Below are positions 17,673 to 26,432 of a stretch of DNA of 64,000 nt, one piece after another. Source of the stretch: Paraburkholderia sp. FT54 (GTDB taxonomy: Bacteria > Pseudomonadota > Gammaproteobacteria > Burkholderiales > Burkholderiaceae). The position numbers were made by a program, and so were the translations under genes. The stretch spans positions 3,472,001-3,536,000 of the forward strand of contig NZ_CP134195.1 in assembly GCF_031585635.1 (NCBI RefSeq). Reading direction: 5' to 3'. Position 1 is the stretch's first letter, and every line of letters starts with the position of its first letter. The notes beneath the pieces are model-generated. The model was not told the origin of the DNA. It did no database searches and saw only the letters and a list, made by a program, of their open reading frames with translations.

Positions 17673-19166
17673 ATGCGCCATCAGTATGCAACGCCCTGGA
17701 TATGGTTTTTTTTGCTGCCGCTTGCGTTCGACTATAAGGCGACCGACGCGAATACGGGTCACTTCGCGCAGTTCATCTTCGTCCTGCCGGCGATCGCCGC
17801 AGGGGTTGCCCTCCTTCTCATCGCGCCGCGCTTTCACGAGCGCTCGAGGCTGCGCCTGACCGTCACGTGGAGCATGATCCTGTGCGTGTTCGGCAGCATC
17901 GTCGCGCAACTGGTTCAGGATAACGACACCGGCAACTATCTGCGGGTACTGCTGCCGTTCATCCTCTTCATGCTGGGCTATCTCGTGGCGTGCCGCCCGT
18001 GGAGCGAATTCCGCATCGGCCAGTTCGAAAAAGCCCTGTTCGTCGCCAACGTCATCAGCCTCGTGTTCACCCTCGGCTACGGCATGGCGACGGGCGGCGA
18101 TCTCGACGACGTGCGCTTCCGCATCCTCTCCGTGACGTTGCTGGGTTTGCAAGGCGTGTTGCTCCACGAATTCGTCGTGGCAAAGCGTTTTTCGCTGTTT
18201 ACCGTGGCGGTCTTCGGCCTGAGCGTCGTCATCGAATTGCTGAGCGTAACGCGCAGCGTGATGGTCGGCACGGTGCTGCTGTTCCTGATCGCCATGGGGC
18301 TGAGCGCGCCCTCGATTCGCCATATCTGGCGCGCGATGAGCCGCACCATCATCATCGGCGCCGTGCTCGCCGGCATGGCCGGCGTCGCGGCCCTGACTTT
18401 CCCGACCGTCGCCGAGCACTGGACGCAGCGCATTTTCTTCTCCGAGGAAACCCGCTCCGGCAAGGATCCGACCACGGTCACGCGTCTCGCGGAAATGCGC
18501 GACCAGTACGACCAGGTGACCGCGCAGCCCGAGACGCTATTGTTCGGCGAAGGCTACGGCCACTACTATCGCTACTCGCCTGTCTATCTGCCGGATCTCG
18601 CCGGCCAGATCAGCGAGAAGGACTTTTACGCGATCAACGAATGGGCCGCGGGCCACAACTTCTGGGTCTATCAGTTCTTCGCGGGCGGCCTGCTGTTCGG
18701 CGTCGGCATGCCGTTGGCCACGCTCGCCGCGTTGGCGATCTGCTTCTTCTCGTATCGCTACTGGCGCTCCGTCGTGCCCGACGCGCCGATGTTGCCGGTG
18801 CTGGGGCGCGCCATCATGCTGTTTGCCGCGTTGCCGGCCACTTCGATCGGCGGCAATCCGCTCGGGCCGCGTTTTTCAGGGCTGATTTTCGGCGTCGCGC
18901 TCGGCTTGATGATCGCCACCCACGCGCGTTTGCAGCGCGCGCTGCCGGCGCGCGTAAGGCGCTTGCGCAGGCCGCCGTATATGCGCGCGGAAGCGATGCC
19001 GGAACTGCCCGGCCGGATCCGGCCTGGCATGGGCCGCGCCGACCTGGCGTCGACGCTCGGCATGTCGCGCACGGCCGGCTCCTCGTCCGACGCCGGCCAG
19101 TTCGGCGCCCTCGTCCCGCATACGCCGCCCAGGCATCGCTCCAACCGACCGAATATCCCCCGATGA
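17673..19166 (+). CDS. Wzy-like polysaccharide polymerase / O-antigen ligase family protein
   Basis: A 497-aa integral membrane protein with about 11-12 helices and one large periplasmic loop (about 245-330, GEGYGHYYRYSPVYLPDL...), the usual topology of Wzy polymerases and O-antigen ligases. A ribosome site (GGGGAGG) precedes the ATG. The last 70 residues are a Pro/Arg-rich cytoplasmic tail. As the only such protein in the locus it is the natural polymerase partner for Wzx, Wza and Wzc. It overlaps the next glycosyltransferase by 4 bases (ATGA at 19163). Confidence 0.85.
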   Translation: MRHQYATPWIWFFLLPLAFDYKATDANTGHFAQFIFVLPAIAAGVALLLIAPRFHERSRLRLTVTWSMILCVFGSIVAQLVQDNDTGNYLRVLLPFILFMLGYLVACRPWSEFRIGQFEKALFVANVISLVFTLGYGMATGGDLDDVRFRILSVTLLGLQGVLLHEFVVAKRFSLFTVAVFGLSVVIELLSVTRSVMVGTVLLFLIAMGLSAPSIRHIWRAMSRTIIIGAVLAGMAGVAALTFPTVAEHWTQRIFFSEETRSGKDPTTVTRLAEMRDQYDQVTAQPETLLFGEGYGHYYRYSPVYLPDLAGQISEKDFYAINEWAAGHNFWVYQFFAGGLLFGVGMPLATLAALAICFFSYRYWRSVVPDAPMLPVLGRAIMLFAALPATSIGGNPLGPRFSGLIFGVALGLMIATHARLQRALPARVRRLRRPPYMRAEAMPELPGRIRPGMGRADLASTLGMSRTAGSSSDAGQFGALVPHTPPRHRSNRPNIPR

Positions 19167-20377
19167 AAATTCTCCACCTGCTTGCAAGCGTCGACCCACG
19201 CGCCGGCGGCCCCGTTGAAGGCGTTCGCCGCAGCGGCACGGCGATGCGGGAAGCCGGACACGAGATCGAAGTGGCGACCTGCGATGCCCCCGGCGCCCCC
19301 TATCTTGCGGCCTTCCCCTTTCCGGTCCACGTCTTCGGCCCGACCAGGGGCCGCTACAGCTTCAGCGAAAGCCTCGCGCCGTGGCTCGCCGCCAACGCGA
19401 AGCGCTTCGACGCGGTGATCGTCCACGGCTTGTGGCAATACCATGGCTTCGCGGCATGGAAAGCGCTGCACAAGAGCGAGGTGCCGTATTACGTGTATGT
19501 GCACGGCATGCTGGACCCGTGGTTCAAGGAGGCCTACCCGCTCAAACATCTGAAGAAGTGGCTGTACTGGCCGTGGGCCGAGTATCGCGTGTTGCGCGAC
19601 GCGCGCGCCGTCATCTTCACCACCGAGGAAGAACGCACTCGGGCGCGCCGGTCGTTCTGGCTGTACCGCGCGCATGAGCGGATCGTGCCGTTCGGCACGA
19701 CAGTGCCGCAACTCGAAGCCGCGCCGTTGCGCGAGACCTTCCTCAAAGCCATACCGAGCTTGCGCGGCAAACGCATCGTGCTGTTTCTCGGCCGCGTGCA
19801 TGCGAAGAAAGGCTGCGATCTGCTGATCGACGCTTTCGCGCGCGTTGCCAGCCGCGATCCGACGCTGCACCTCGTGATCGCCGGTCCGGACGAAACCGGC
19901 TGGGCGTCGACGCTACGCACCCAGGCGCAAGCGGCCGGCATCGCGCATCGCGTAAGTCTGCCCGGCATGCTGCAAGGCGACCTCAAGTGGGGCGCTTTTC
20001 ATGCGAGCGACGTGTTCGTGCTGCCGTCGCATCAGGAGAATTTCGGCGTGGCGGTGGCCGAGGCGCTCGGCTGCGGACTGCCGGCGCTGATCTCCGACAA
20101 GGTCAACGTGTGGCGCGAGATCGAAGCCGACGGCGCGGGACTGGTGGCCTCGGACACGGTCGACGGCACGCAGAAGAATCTGCTGCGCTGGCTCGAACTC
20201 GACGACATGGCTCGCGAGGCGATGCGCGCGCAAGCGGCCCAGACATTCAATGCGCGTTTCCGTGTCGAGACCATGGTCAGCGCGCTGACGGCCTTGCTCG
20301 AAAACAAAGGCGGTCACGACGACGTGCGCGAAAACACGCTCACCACGCTGCGCGAAGCAACCCAACCAGGCCGTTGA
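19163..20377 (+). CDS. Glycosyltransferase family 4
   Basis: I take ATG 19163, overlapping the polymerase stop; 404 aa. It starts MKILHLLASVDPRAGGPVEGVRRSG, the N-terminal GPVEG motif of WcaC/BceH-type GT4 enzymes. The C-terminal half has VLFLGRVHAKKGCDLLIDAFARV and FVLPSHQENFGVAVAEALGCGLPALIS with the EX7E catalytic pair. The frame stays open far upstream (to 17990) inside the polymerase gene, but that extension is out of phase with real coding sequence. It should transfer one sugar, possibly mannose or fucose, to the EPS repeat unit. Confidence 0.9.
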   Translation: MKILHLLASVDPRAGGPVEGVRRSGTAMREAGHEIEVATCDAPGAPYLAAFPFPVHVFGPTRGRYSFSESLAPWLAANAKRFDAVIVHGLWQYHGFAAWKALHKSEVPYYVYVHGMLDPWFKEAYPLKHLKKWLYWPWAEYRVLRDARAVIFTTEEERTRARRSFWLYRAHERIVPFGTTVPQLEAAPLRETFLKAIPSLRGKRIVLFLGRVHAKKGCDLLIDAFARVASRDPTLHLVIAGPDETGWASTLRTQAQAAGIAHRVSLPGMLQGDLKWGAFHASDVFVLPSHQENFGVAVAEALGCGLPALISDKVNVWREIEADGAGLVASDTVDGTQKNLLRWLELDDMAREAMRAQAAQTFNARFRVETMVSALTALLENKGGHDDVRENTLTTLREATQPGR

Positions 20378-20432
20378 CACGCGAGCCGCCGATCGCCGGC
20401 GGCATTGCGCAGCTTCATGAAACCCGCAACCC

Positions 20433-20469
20433 AGCGAAGATGGCGCGCACCTGGCGCGCCATCTTCGCT
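20433..20469. terminator. Bidirectional hairpin terminator
   Basis: A perfect 16-bp inverted repeat (20433-20448 with 20454-20469, five-base loop) stands in the 108-base gap between two convergent genes. T-runs are weak on both sides, so it may act as a bidirectional terminator or transcript-stabilising structure. Confidence 0.7.
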
Positions 20470-20485
20470 TGCCTTGATCACACGT

Positions 20486-22225
20486 TCACTGCTCTTTCAT
20501 CAACGGCGTCAAGGTGGAGGCCGCGATCGGCAGCGTGTCGACTTGCGGCGGCGCCTGAAGCGACATGGTGGCGCTGTTCGCGGCTTCGGCTCGCGTGCCG
20601 GCTACCACGTCCGGCACATCCAGCTGCTGCATCAGATGGCCGGCGAGACGCAGCGACAGCGCGGCAATCGTGATGGTCGGGAAGTTGGCGCCGACAGTCG
20701 GAAACACCGAGCTGCCGCCAATGTACAGATTGCTGATCCCATGCACCTTGCAATCGCGATCGACCACGCCTTCGCGCGGCGAATCGTGCATGCGCGTGGT
20801 GCCCATGTGATGCCACGTGCCTTCCAGCTTCACTGGCCACGTCCGGCCTTCGAGCGGCGCATCGAGCGTGACATCCGCCACGTTCGCCATCTGCAATTCC
20901 TGCGCGAGCAACTGGAACGTTTTATCGAAAGTGCGCTGCACCTGTTCGCCGAGGCGCCACTCCACGCGCACGCGCGGCATGCCGAAGTGGTCACGCTTGT
21001 CCGCCGACAACGTGACGCGGCTGTCCGGATTGGGCACCGCTTCGACGATGGCCTGCAGCGTCACGTCGGTGATCAGCGCGGGCCATTGCAACAGCCGCGT
21101 CAAACCGAACCCGACAGTGTGCAGCGGGTGCGCGATCATGGTCTCGATGTCGCGCTTCAGGCTGCGGCCCGGCTGGTCCTTGCCCATCAGCGCTTCCTTG
21201 AAGCGGATCAGCGCCTCGGAACCCGCGCTGCCCTCGCCGTACCATTTCGAATAGAGCCACACGCGCGAATTGAGCAGCTTCTCGCGTTCCATCCACTCCT
21301 GCTTCGGCGCGAACTGGGACGAGATCTTCGTGCCGTGCGCCGAGACGGCCGCATTCTGGTAGTGATACTTGATGTCGTACAGCTTGTTGCGCGCGATGCC
21401 CGGACGGAAGCGCACTTTGCCCGACATCATCCGTGGGTGATCCATGAAGTAGCGGCCGACCAGATCGTTGGCATTGCCGAGCCCGGCGGCCTGCACATTG
21501 TTCGACGCAAGCAGCAGGCGCGCGTTTTCGATGCCGCCCGTGGCGAGCACGAAAATCCTCGCCGTCATCGATATCCTGCGGCCGCTGATCGTGCCTACCT
21601 TCACTCTGGAAATTGCCGTGCCTTGCGCATCGGCTTCGATATTGAGCACGTTCGCATGGAGGAACACCCGCACCCGCGTCGAGCGCGACAGTTCCTCGCG
21701 ATACACCTTGCCGAAACGCACCGGCGGGCTGAACTGCGCGACGGTATCGCGCATGTCGCCGGTGGCGAGCGGCAACCGGCGCACGTCGTGGCGACCGATC
21801 TCGCGCTCCCAGTAAGCGGGGTCGAAATTCTCCGGGCCGAGCTTCAGCAATTCATGCGTGCGCGCGTAGTAAGGCGCCAGTTCATCGAGGCCGAAGGGCC
21901 AGCCGCTGTGCGGAATCCAGTCGCGCTTTTCGAAGTCCCAGGGATCGAGCGGGCGGCACCAGCCGCCCCAGCAGTTGCTGCTGCCGCCGAAATAGCGGCT
22001 GCGCGAGCCGTCCGCGAACGTGTAGGGAAGCCCGATGTTCTCGCCGCGATAGAGGTCGCGGGTCGCGTCGTCAGGTCCGAAACCACCGCTTTCGAGCACG
22101 CAGGCGTCGATACCCGCCCTCGACATTTCGAGCGCGAGCGTAATGCCCGCGACGCCCGCGCCGATGATGCAGACCGTCGTTTCAATGACCGTGTTTTGTT
22201 CAACAGTACGCGTATCGATGAACAT
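20486..22225 (-). CDS. GMC-type FAD-dependent oxidoreductase
   Basis: The start at ATG 22225 is preceded by GGGGAG at good spacing; 579 aa. An N-terminal FAD-binding motif (VCIIGAGVAGITLALEMSRAG) and the second GMC segment (ATGGIENARLLLAS) are clear. The C-terminal domain carries HHMGTTRMHDSPREGVVD, with the conserved His of the active site. The family oxidises alcohols, sugars or sugar acids. Inside an EPS locus, next to an acetyltransferase, it may oxidise a sugar residue or a precursor, but the substrate is unknown and no signal peptide is seen. Confidence 0.88.
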   Translation of the reverse strand: MFIDTRTVEQNTVIETTVCIIGAGVAGITLALEMSRAGIDACVLESGGFGPDDATRDLYRGENIGLPYTFADGSRSRYFGGSSNCWGGWCRPLDPWDFEKRDWIPHSGWPFGLDELAPYYARTHELLKLGPENFDPAYWEREIGRHDVRRLPLATGDMRDTVAQFSPPVRFGKVYREELSRSTRVRVFLHANVLNIEADAQGTAISRVKVGTISGRRISMTARIFVLATGGIENARLLLASNNVQAAGLGNANDLVGRYFMDHPRMMSGKVRFRPGIARNKLYDIKYHYQNAAVSAHGTKISSQFAPKQEWMEREKLLNSRVWLYSKWYGEGSAGSEALIRFKEALMGKDQPGRSLKRDIETMIAHPLHTVGFGLTRLLQWPALITDVTLQAIVEAVPNPDSRVTLSADKRDHFGMPRVRVEWRLGEQVQRTFDKTFQLLAQELQMANVADVTLDAPLEGRTWPVKLEGTWHHMGTTRMHDSPREGVVDRDCKVHGISNLYIGGSSVFPTVGANFPTITIAALSLRLAGHLMQQLDVPDVVAGTRAEAANSATMSLQAPPQVDTLPIAASTLTPLMKEQ

Positions 22226-22445
22226 CCGCTGCTCCCCATCTTCTTCACGCATTTGCTCAGCGCGCCACGGTGCGCCAGCCGGAGCTGGCAACCAGGTCAC
22301 GCAAACGTCGCAACCGGAACTTGCATGAGTGCTGCCGCGAACGCGCTCATCGTGCAGCGCGGCAATCCCATTGCGGCAGCCGACATTCCGGCAAAACGAC
22401 CTCGGCCTCCCCAGCGTATGAACGCTGTGGTTCTTTGTCTGTGGT

Positions 22446-23066
22446 TCAGGTCACGGAGTCGAACCGTTTCCTGATAAAGCGGCAAGGATTTCCGCCGTAC
22501 ACACCCTCCGCTTCGAGCGAACGATGCACGACTGACAAAGGTGTCACGACCGCCGAACGGCCGATCGTCACGCCCATTTGCACCACGCACTTCGAAGTGA
22601 TCCAGACGCCGTCCTCGATGATGATCGGCGCGACATGCAAATCCATCGTGGTGCTCATGTCGTGAGAGCCCGCGGTGAGGAACGTGCCTTGAGAAATGCA
22701 CACGTTCGAGCCGATGCGAATCAGCGTCTGGTTGTAGATCCAGACATCGACACCGAACCAGCAGTTCTCGCCGACCTCGAGATTCCACGGTGCTTTCACG
22801 CGCACCGGATGCACGAACCGGCAACCTGTACCGATCGTCGCGCCGAAGAGACGCAGCAACGCAACGCGCACAGCTGAGAACGGCAGCAGTTTGTTGTTGA
22901 TCACACAGGCTTCCAGCACGAACCAGATCAGCTCGATCAGCGCGCCGCGCTTGGCCTGATAGTTTCCTTTTCCGGCCTGACCCAGATCGATGACGCGGCC
23001 GTCCGCGCGCGCGCGCTCGGCTTGCGGCATGCGCCCGACGTGCGGATCGTCGGCTATGTTACCCAT
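22446..23066 (-). CDS. Left-handed beta-helix acetyltransferase (WcaF-like)
   Basis: I use ATG 23066 with GGAGAAA just upstream; 206 aa. Hexapeptide-repeat coils run from about residue 75 to 190 (IGTGCRFVHPVRVKAPWNLEVGENCWFGVDVWIYNQTLIRIGSNVCISQGTF). The catalytic His lies in the SHDM segment typical of WcaF/NodL enzymes, and the end is GNPCRFIRKRF. It probably O-acetylates a sugar of the EPS repeat using acetyl-CoA in the cytoplasm. It is followed by the GMC oxidoreductase gene on the same strand, 220 bases on. Confidence 0.87.
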   Translation of the reverse strand: MGNIADDPHVGRMPQAERARADGRVIDLGQAGKGNYQAKRGALIELIWFVLEACVINNKLLPFSAVRVALLRLFGATIGTGCRFVHPVRVKAPWNLEVGENCWFGVDVWIYNQTLIRIGSNVCISQGTFLTAGSHDMSTTMDLHVAPIIIEDGVWITSKCVVQMGVTIGRSAVVTPLSVVHRSLEAEGVYGGNPCRFIRKRFDSVT

Positions 23067-23250
23067 CAGCTTTCTCCGAACCACGAACGGTGGTAAACAT
23101 ATGCAGGCATGCCAAGCAACTGCTTACATTATGTTGCGGCGCCTGGCGCGGCTTCGCCCAGTGGCTGTGCAGGCAAGCGTTTTGGCGGCTACACGCGTAC
23201 TGGTTGGCGCACGATAGCTTTATCCCGACAGCATCTCCCTGGGGAATAAG

Positions 23251-23754
23251 ATGATGACCTTGCTTCGACACACGACTACCTGGACGTTTCTCGCAATCGC
23301 CTCGTGCGCGGCGCCGGCGTTCGCGCAGAACGCACCCAATGCCGCCGGTGCCGCCCGTCCTCCCGCCGCGACGGCGGCCAACGGCTACGGTCTGAACGCA
23401 CAGCTTCCCGCCGACCGGCGCGCCGCGCATCGCAGCAGCGAGCAGGGCTTTCTCGGCGCGCCGAACCCATACGGCAGCAACGACGCGCAAGGCAATACCA
23501 ACGACGCCCAACGCGCCGCGCTGCTCGACACGCAACGCATGACGGTGCTGGGCGGCGACCAGGCTGCGCAACCGGCGGTAGGCAAAGGCAAGGGTCAGCG
23601 CAAAGCGCCGGCTGCTGCCAACGGCCAGGTGCGTGTGGCCGGCCAGCCGGGACGTCCGAATGCTGCCGACGGTCTGACGCCCGAAGGCGCCGCGAGAACC
23701 ACCTATGCCGACCCCTACGCCAGCAAGCGGGGTGTCTACCGTTCTCCGTGGTGA
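23251..23754 (+). CDS. Small secreted protein of unknown function
   Basis: A 167-aa protein with a signal peptide (about 1-25, ending AFA-QN) and a GGGGAATAAG ribosome site. The mature part is hydrophilic, Ala/Gly/Pro/Asn-rich and probably disordered, with no domain I recognise. It interrupts the minus-strand EPS genes with the opposite orientation. No role can be assigned beyond a likely periplasmic or secreted location. Confidence 0.65.
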   Translation: MMTLLRHTTTWTFLAIASCAAPAFAQNAPNAAGAARPPAATAANGYGLNAQLPADRRAAHRSSEQGFLGAPNPYGSNDAQGNTNDAQRAALLDTQRMTVLGGDQAAQPAVGKGKGQRKAPAAANGQVRVAGQPGRPNAADGLTPEGAARTTYADPYASKRGVYRSPW

Positions 23755-23772
23755 TATCGCCTTCATGACAGG

Positions 23773-23800
23773 GCCGCGTGCCGGATCAATCCGGCGCGGC
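23773..23800. terminator. Possible bidirectional terminator
   Basis: A GC-rich inverted repeat with one bulge (23773-23785 with 23790-23800) sits between two convergent stops and overlaps the WcaI-like stop codon. T-runs are short. Confidence 0.4.
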
Positions 23801-25120
23801 TTCCTCCGTGGTAGCCGGCTTTCGCCGGCGCCTCGCCGCAGCACCTGAAGGCGGCGCGCCGAAAGACGGCGTGCCGCCTTCACTGTGTTTGCCGCCCACC
23901 TTGCGCAACAGCATCGCAAGCCGTTCCTCGAAGGTGCGAATCGTCGCCTCCGGCGAGAGCGCGCGCTCCGCATAATTGCGTGCCGCTTTGCCGAGTGCCG
24001 TGCGCCGTTCCGTGTCGCTTGCCAGCACTGTGATCGCCGCCGCCAGTGCCTTCACGTTGTCCGGCGGCACGACCACGCCGCGCGGCGCCACGGCTTCGTA
24101 GAGCGCCGTGCCGCGACGCGCCATCGCCACGGTCGCCCGTCCGCTCGCGAACATGCCGGTGAGCTTGGACGGCATGACGAGATCCGCCGCGTCGCCGCGT
24201 TGCGGCAGCACGTGAATGTCGGCGAGGTTGAGCAGTTCATTCAGGCGCTCCACCGGCTGAAGCGGCAGGAACACGCAATTCGTCAATCCCGAGCAGCGTT
24301 CGAGCAGACTCTCTTTCGCGGCGCCGCTGCCGCAGAACACGAAGGTGAAGTCCACGCGTCCGGCCAGCGCGACCGCCGCATCGGCGAGCGTTTCGATGCC
24401 CTGCTTCGCGCCCATGTTGCCTGAGTACAGAATCACTTTCTGTTCGACGGGAATCCCCAGCAGACGCCGGTACTCGCTCGGCCGCGTAAGCGGAAAGATG
24501 GTCGACACATCGACCCAATTGGGCAGGCAGACAACCCGTGACGCGTCGACGCCCTTGGTCGTCGCGCGCGCGCTCATCTGCCGGGTGATCGACGACACCA
24601 CATCGAAGCGCCGCAGCAACGCGCTTTCCATCCAGCGTGCGGTGCGGGCCACGAGCGAGCTTTTGAGCAGTCCCAGATCGAATGCCGCATCGACCTCGTA
24701 GTCCTGAATATGCAGCCACGCGCGCGCGCGCGTGATGCGTGCGAGCATCAGCGAGCCCGGCGCGCACATCAAGGTCGGTGCGATCAGCATGACCGCGTGG
24801 GGGCGCCACAGCGCATGCCGCACAAGCAGCGGCAACGAGGTCGCCGCGAAGGTCGCCAGATGCAGCATCCGCTTCAGGCCGCTGGGACGCGATGGCACCC
24901 AGAGCGGCGCGCGCCAGATCGCCACGCCGTCGCGCGTCTCGTGCTGATATCGCCACGATGCGTAGCCCTCCCCGACACGCCACTCCGGGTAGTACGGCGG
25001 CGCGCACACCATGCGCACTTCGTGTCCCCGGTTGGCCAGCAGCACGGCCATTTCCGCCGTGTACTTGCCCACTCCCGTCAGCTCAGGCGCATAGTTGATG
25101 CCGTAGATCAATATCTTCAT
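23786..25120 (-). CDS. WcaI-like glycosyltransferase (GT4)
   Basis: A 444-aa enzyme whose N-terminus (MKILIYGINYAPELTGVGKYTAEMA) and the APPYYPEWRVGEGYASWRY segment match WcaI of colanic acid loci and its Burkholderia homologues. The C-terminal half has ILYSGNMGAKQGIETLADAA and a LTGMFASGRATVAMA donor-site loop. The usual acidic EX7E first residue is not obvious, as in other WcaI proteins. The C-terminal 35 residues are Lys/Arg/Ala-rich. WcaI is thought to add fucose, which fits the gmd and fcl genes upstream in the same operon. It ends the minus-strand operon. Confidence 0.88.
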   Translation of the reverse strand: MKILIYGINYAPELTGVGKYTAEMAVLLANRGHEVRMVCAPPYYPEWRVGEGYASWRYQHETRDGVAIWRAPLWVPSRPSGLKRMLHLATFAATSLPLLVRHALWRPHAVMLIAPTLMCAPGSLMLARITRARAWLHIQDYEVDAAFDLGLLKSSLVARTARWMESALLRRFDVVSSITRQMSARATTKGVDASRVVCLPNWVDVSTIFPLTRPSEYRRLLGIPVEQKVILYSGNMGAKQGIETLADAAVALAGRVDFTFVFCGSGAAKESLLERCSGLTNCVFLPLQPVERLNELLNLADIHVLPQRGDAADLVMPSKLTGMFASGRATVAMARRGTALYEAVAPRGVVVPPDNVKALAAAITVLASDTERRTALGKAARNYAERALSPEATIRTFEERLAMLLRKVGGKHSEGGTPSFGAPPSGAAARRRRKPATTEEAAPD

Positions 25121-25177
25121 CGTGACTGCCAGAACGAGTTAGGGCGTCATGCGCGCGACGCTGCCGGGCGGAGCGAC

Positions 25178-26320
25178 TCAGTCGCTCAACATCAATGCAC
25201 AGCCGCGGGCGATGTTGGCAGCCGCGGAAGGCGGATCGAAACGGCGAATCACATCCATGCACCGGCGCGCGGTGCCGCCCGCGTCGGCGAACGCCTCCAT
25301 TGCCTTGAGCATGGTGCGCTGCAAGCCGGCGACATCGCCCGCTGTAAACGCATAGCCGCTCACTCCGTCGATCACCAGTTCCGGCACGCAGCCGCAACTC
25401 TCGCTGACCACTGCCGGGCAACCATGCGCGAGCGCCTCGTTGACCACCAGTCCCCAAGGTTCGCTGTAACTCGGCAGCACCATGCAGGTGGCGCCGTAAT
25501 ATTCGCGGGTAAGCGGCTCGTCCTGCAGACTGCCGACGAACGTCACCGCGTTGCCGAGTTCGAGCTCGGCCACCTTCGCATGCAACGCGTCGCTCATTGG
25601 GCCGGTGCCGACGATGCGCAGCCTGGCCGCCGGAATACGCCGCCGCAATCCGGCGAGCGCCTCGATCAGCGTGCCGATGCCTTTCTCTTCGGACAGCCGC
25701 CCCACGAACAGAAACACCGGCGGATTACCCGCGCGGGCGGCGACCCGCTCGACCAGCGCGCGCTCCGGCGAAAACGAACCCGGCATCGCCGCGGCCTGAC
25801 ACGGCACGAAAATCTTGTCGCGCTTCGCGCCGAGCGACAGCAGATACTCGCGGCTGCGTTCGCCGAAGCCGAAATAGCCGTCGCACAGCGAGAAAAACAC
25901 GCGCTTCGGAATCGACGTCAGCAGCTTTTTGGGCCGGTCGCGCGCGGTCGAATCGCAGAACACCGCGCGCCGTTTGCCGGTCACGATGCACGCCGCGAGC
26001 ATCGCCCAGTATTCCGGGCGGTGATAGCCCGGCAGCACGATCAGATCCGACTTGGTGCGCAAAACTTCCCACGTGAGCCGCGCGATCAGCTTCATGGTCG
26101 GCACGTCTTCGTAGCAGCCGTCGAACAGCTTTTGCATCGGATAACGGTGAAACGAATAATCGACGTCGGAAAACCCGACGCGATCGTGCTCCGTATCCGC
26201 GATCTGCACCATCGAATAACGAATTGCTCCGGAAGCCGAAATGTTATGCAAGGCGGAAAACACGACACCTTTGTGGCGCGACCACACAACATTGTGGAAG
26301 ATCGTGACTGACGCTGTCAT
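25178..26320 (-). CDS. Glycosyltransferase family 4
   Basis: ATG 26320 is preceded by GAGGAG 10 bases upstream, giving 380 aa. The same frame is open for another 120 codons, but that part overlaps fcl and reads as non-protein. GT4 motifs are VFLFVGRLSEEKGIGTLIEALAG and VLPSYSEPWGLVVNEALAHGCPAVVSE (EX7E). It stands between fcl and the wcaI-like gene, so it likely transfers one of the GDP-activated sugars made by the operon. Confidence 0.9.
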   Translation of the reverse strand: MTASVTIFHNVVWSRHKGVVFSALHNISASGAIRYSMVQIADTEHDRVGFSDVDYSFHRYPMQKLFDGCYEDVPTMKLIARLTWEVLRTKSDLIVLPGYHRPEYWAMLAACIVTGKRRAVFCDSTARDRPKKLLTSIPKRVFFSLCDGYFGFGERSREYLLSLGAKRDKIFVPCQAAAMPGSFSPERALVERVAARAGNPPVFLFVGRLSEEKGIGTLIEALAGLRRRIPAARLRIVGTGPMSDALHAKVAELELGNAVTFVGSLQDEPLTREYYGATCMVLPSYSEPWGLVVNEALAHGCPAVVSESCGCVPELVIDGVSGYAFTAGDVAGLQRTMLKAMEAFADAGGTARRCMDVIRRFDPPSAAANIARGCALMLSD

Positions 26321-26432
26321 TTTTATGCCACTCCTCGAAATATCGTCCTGCGTGCATTGCGCGTCTTGCGCACGCACAGCGTCCCATGCGGTCCTTCGCT
26401 CCAAAGCCGCGCTGCAGCGGCCATTCGCGCGT

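Noticed and set aside
17990..19162. Long open frame upstream of the glycosyltransferase at 19163 (would give 795 aa)
   Set aside because: It is Arg-rich, overlaps the polymerase gene in another frame and has no domain; high GC keeps shadow frames open.
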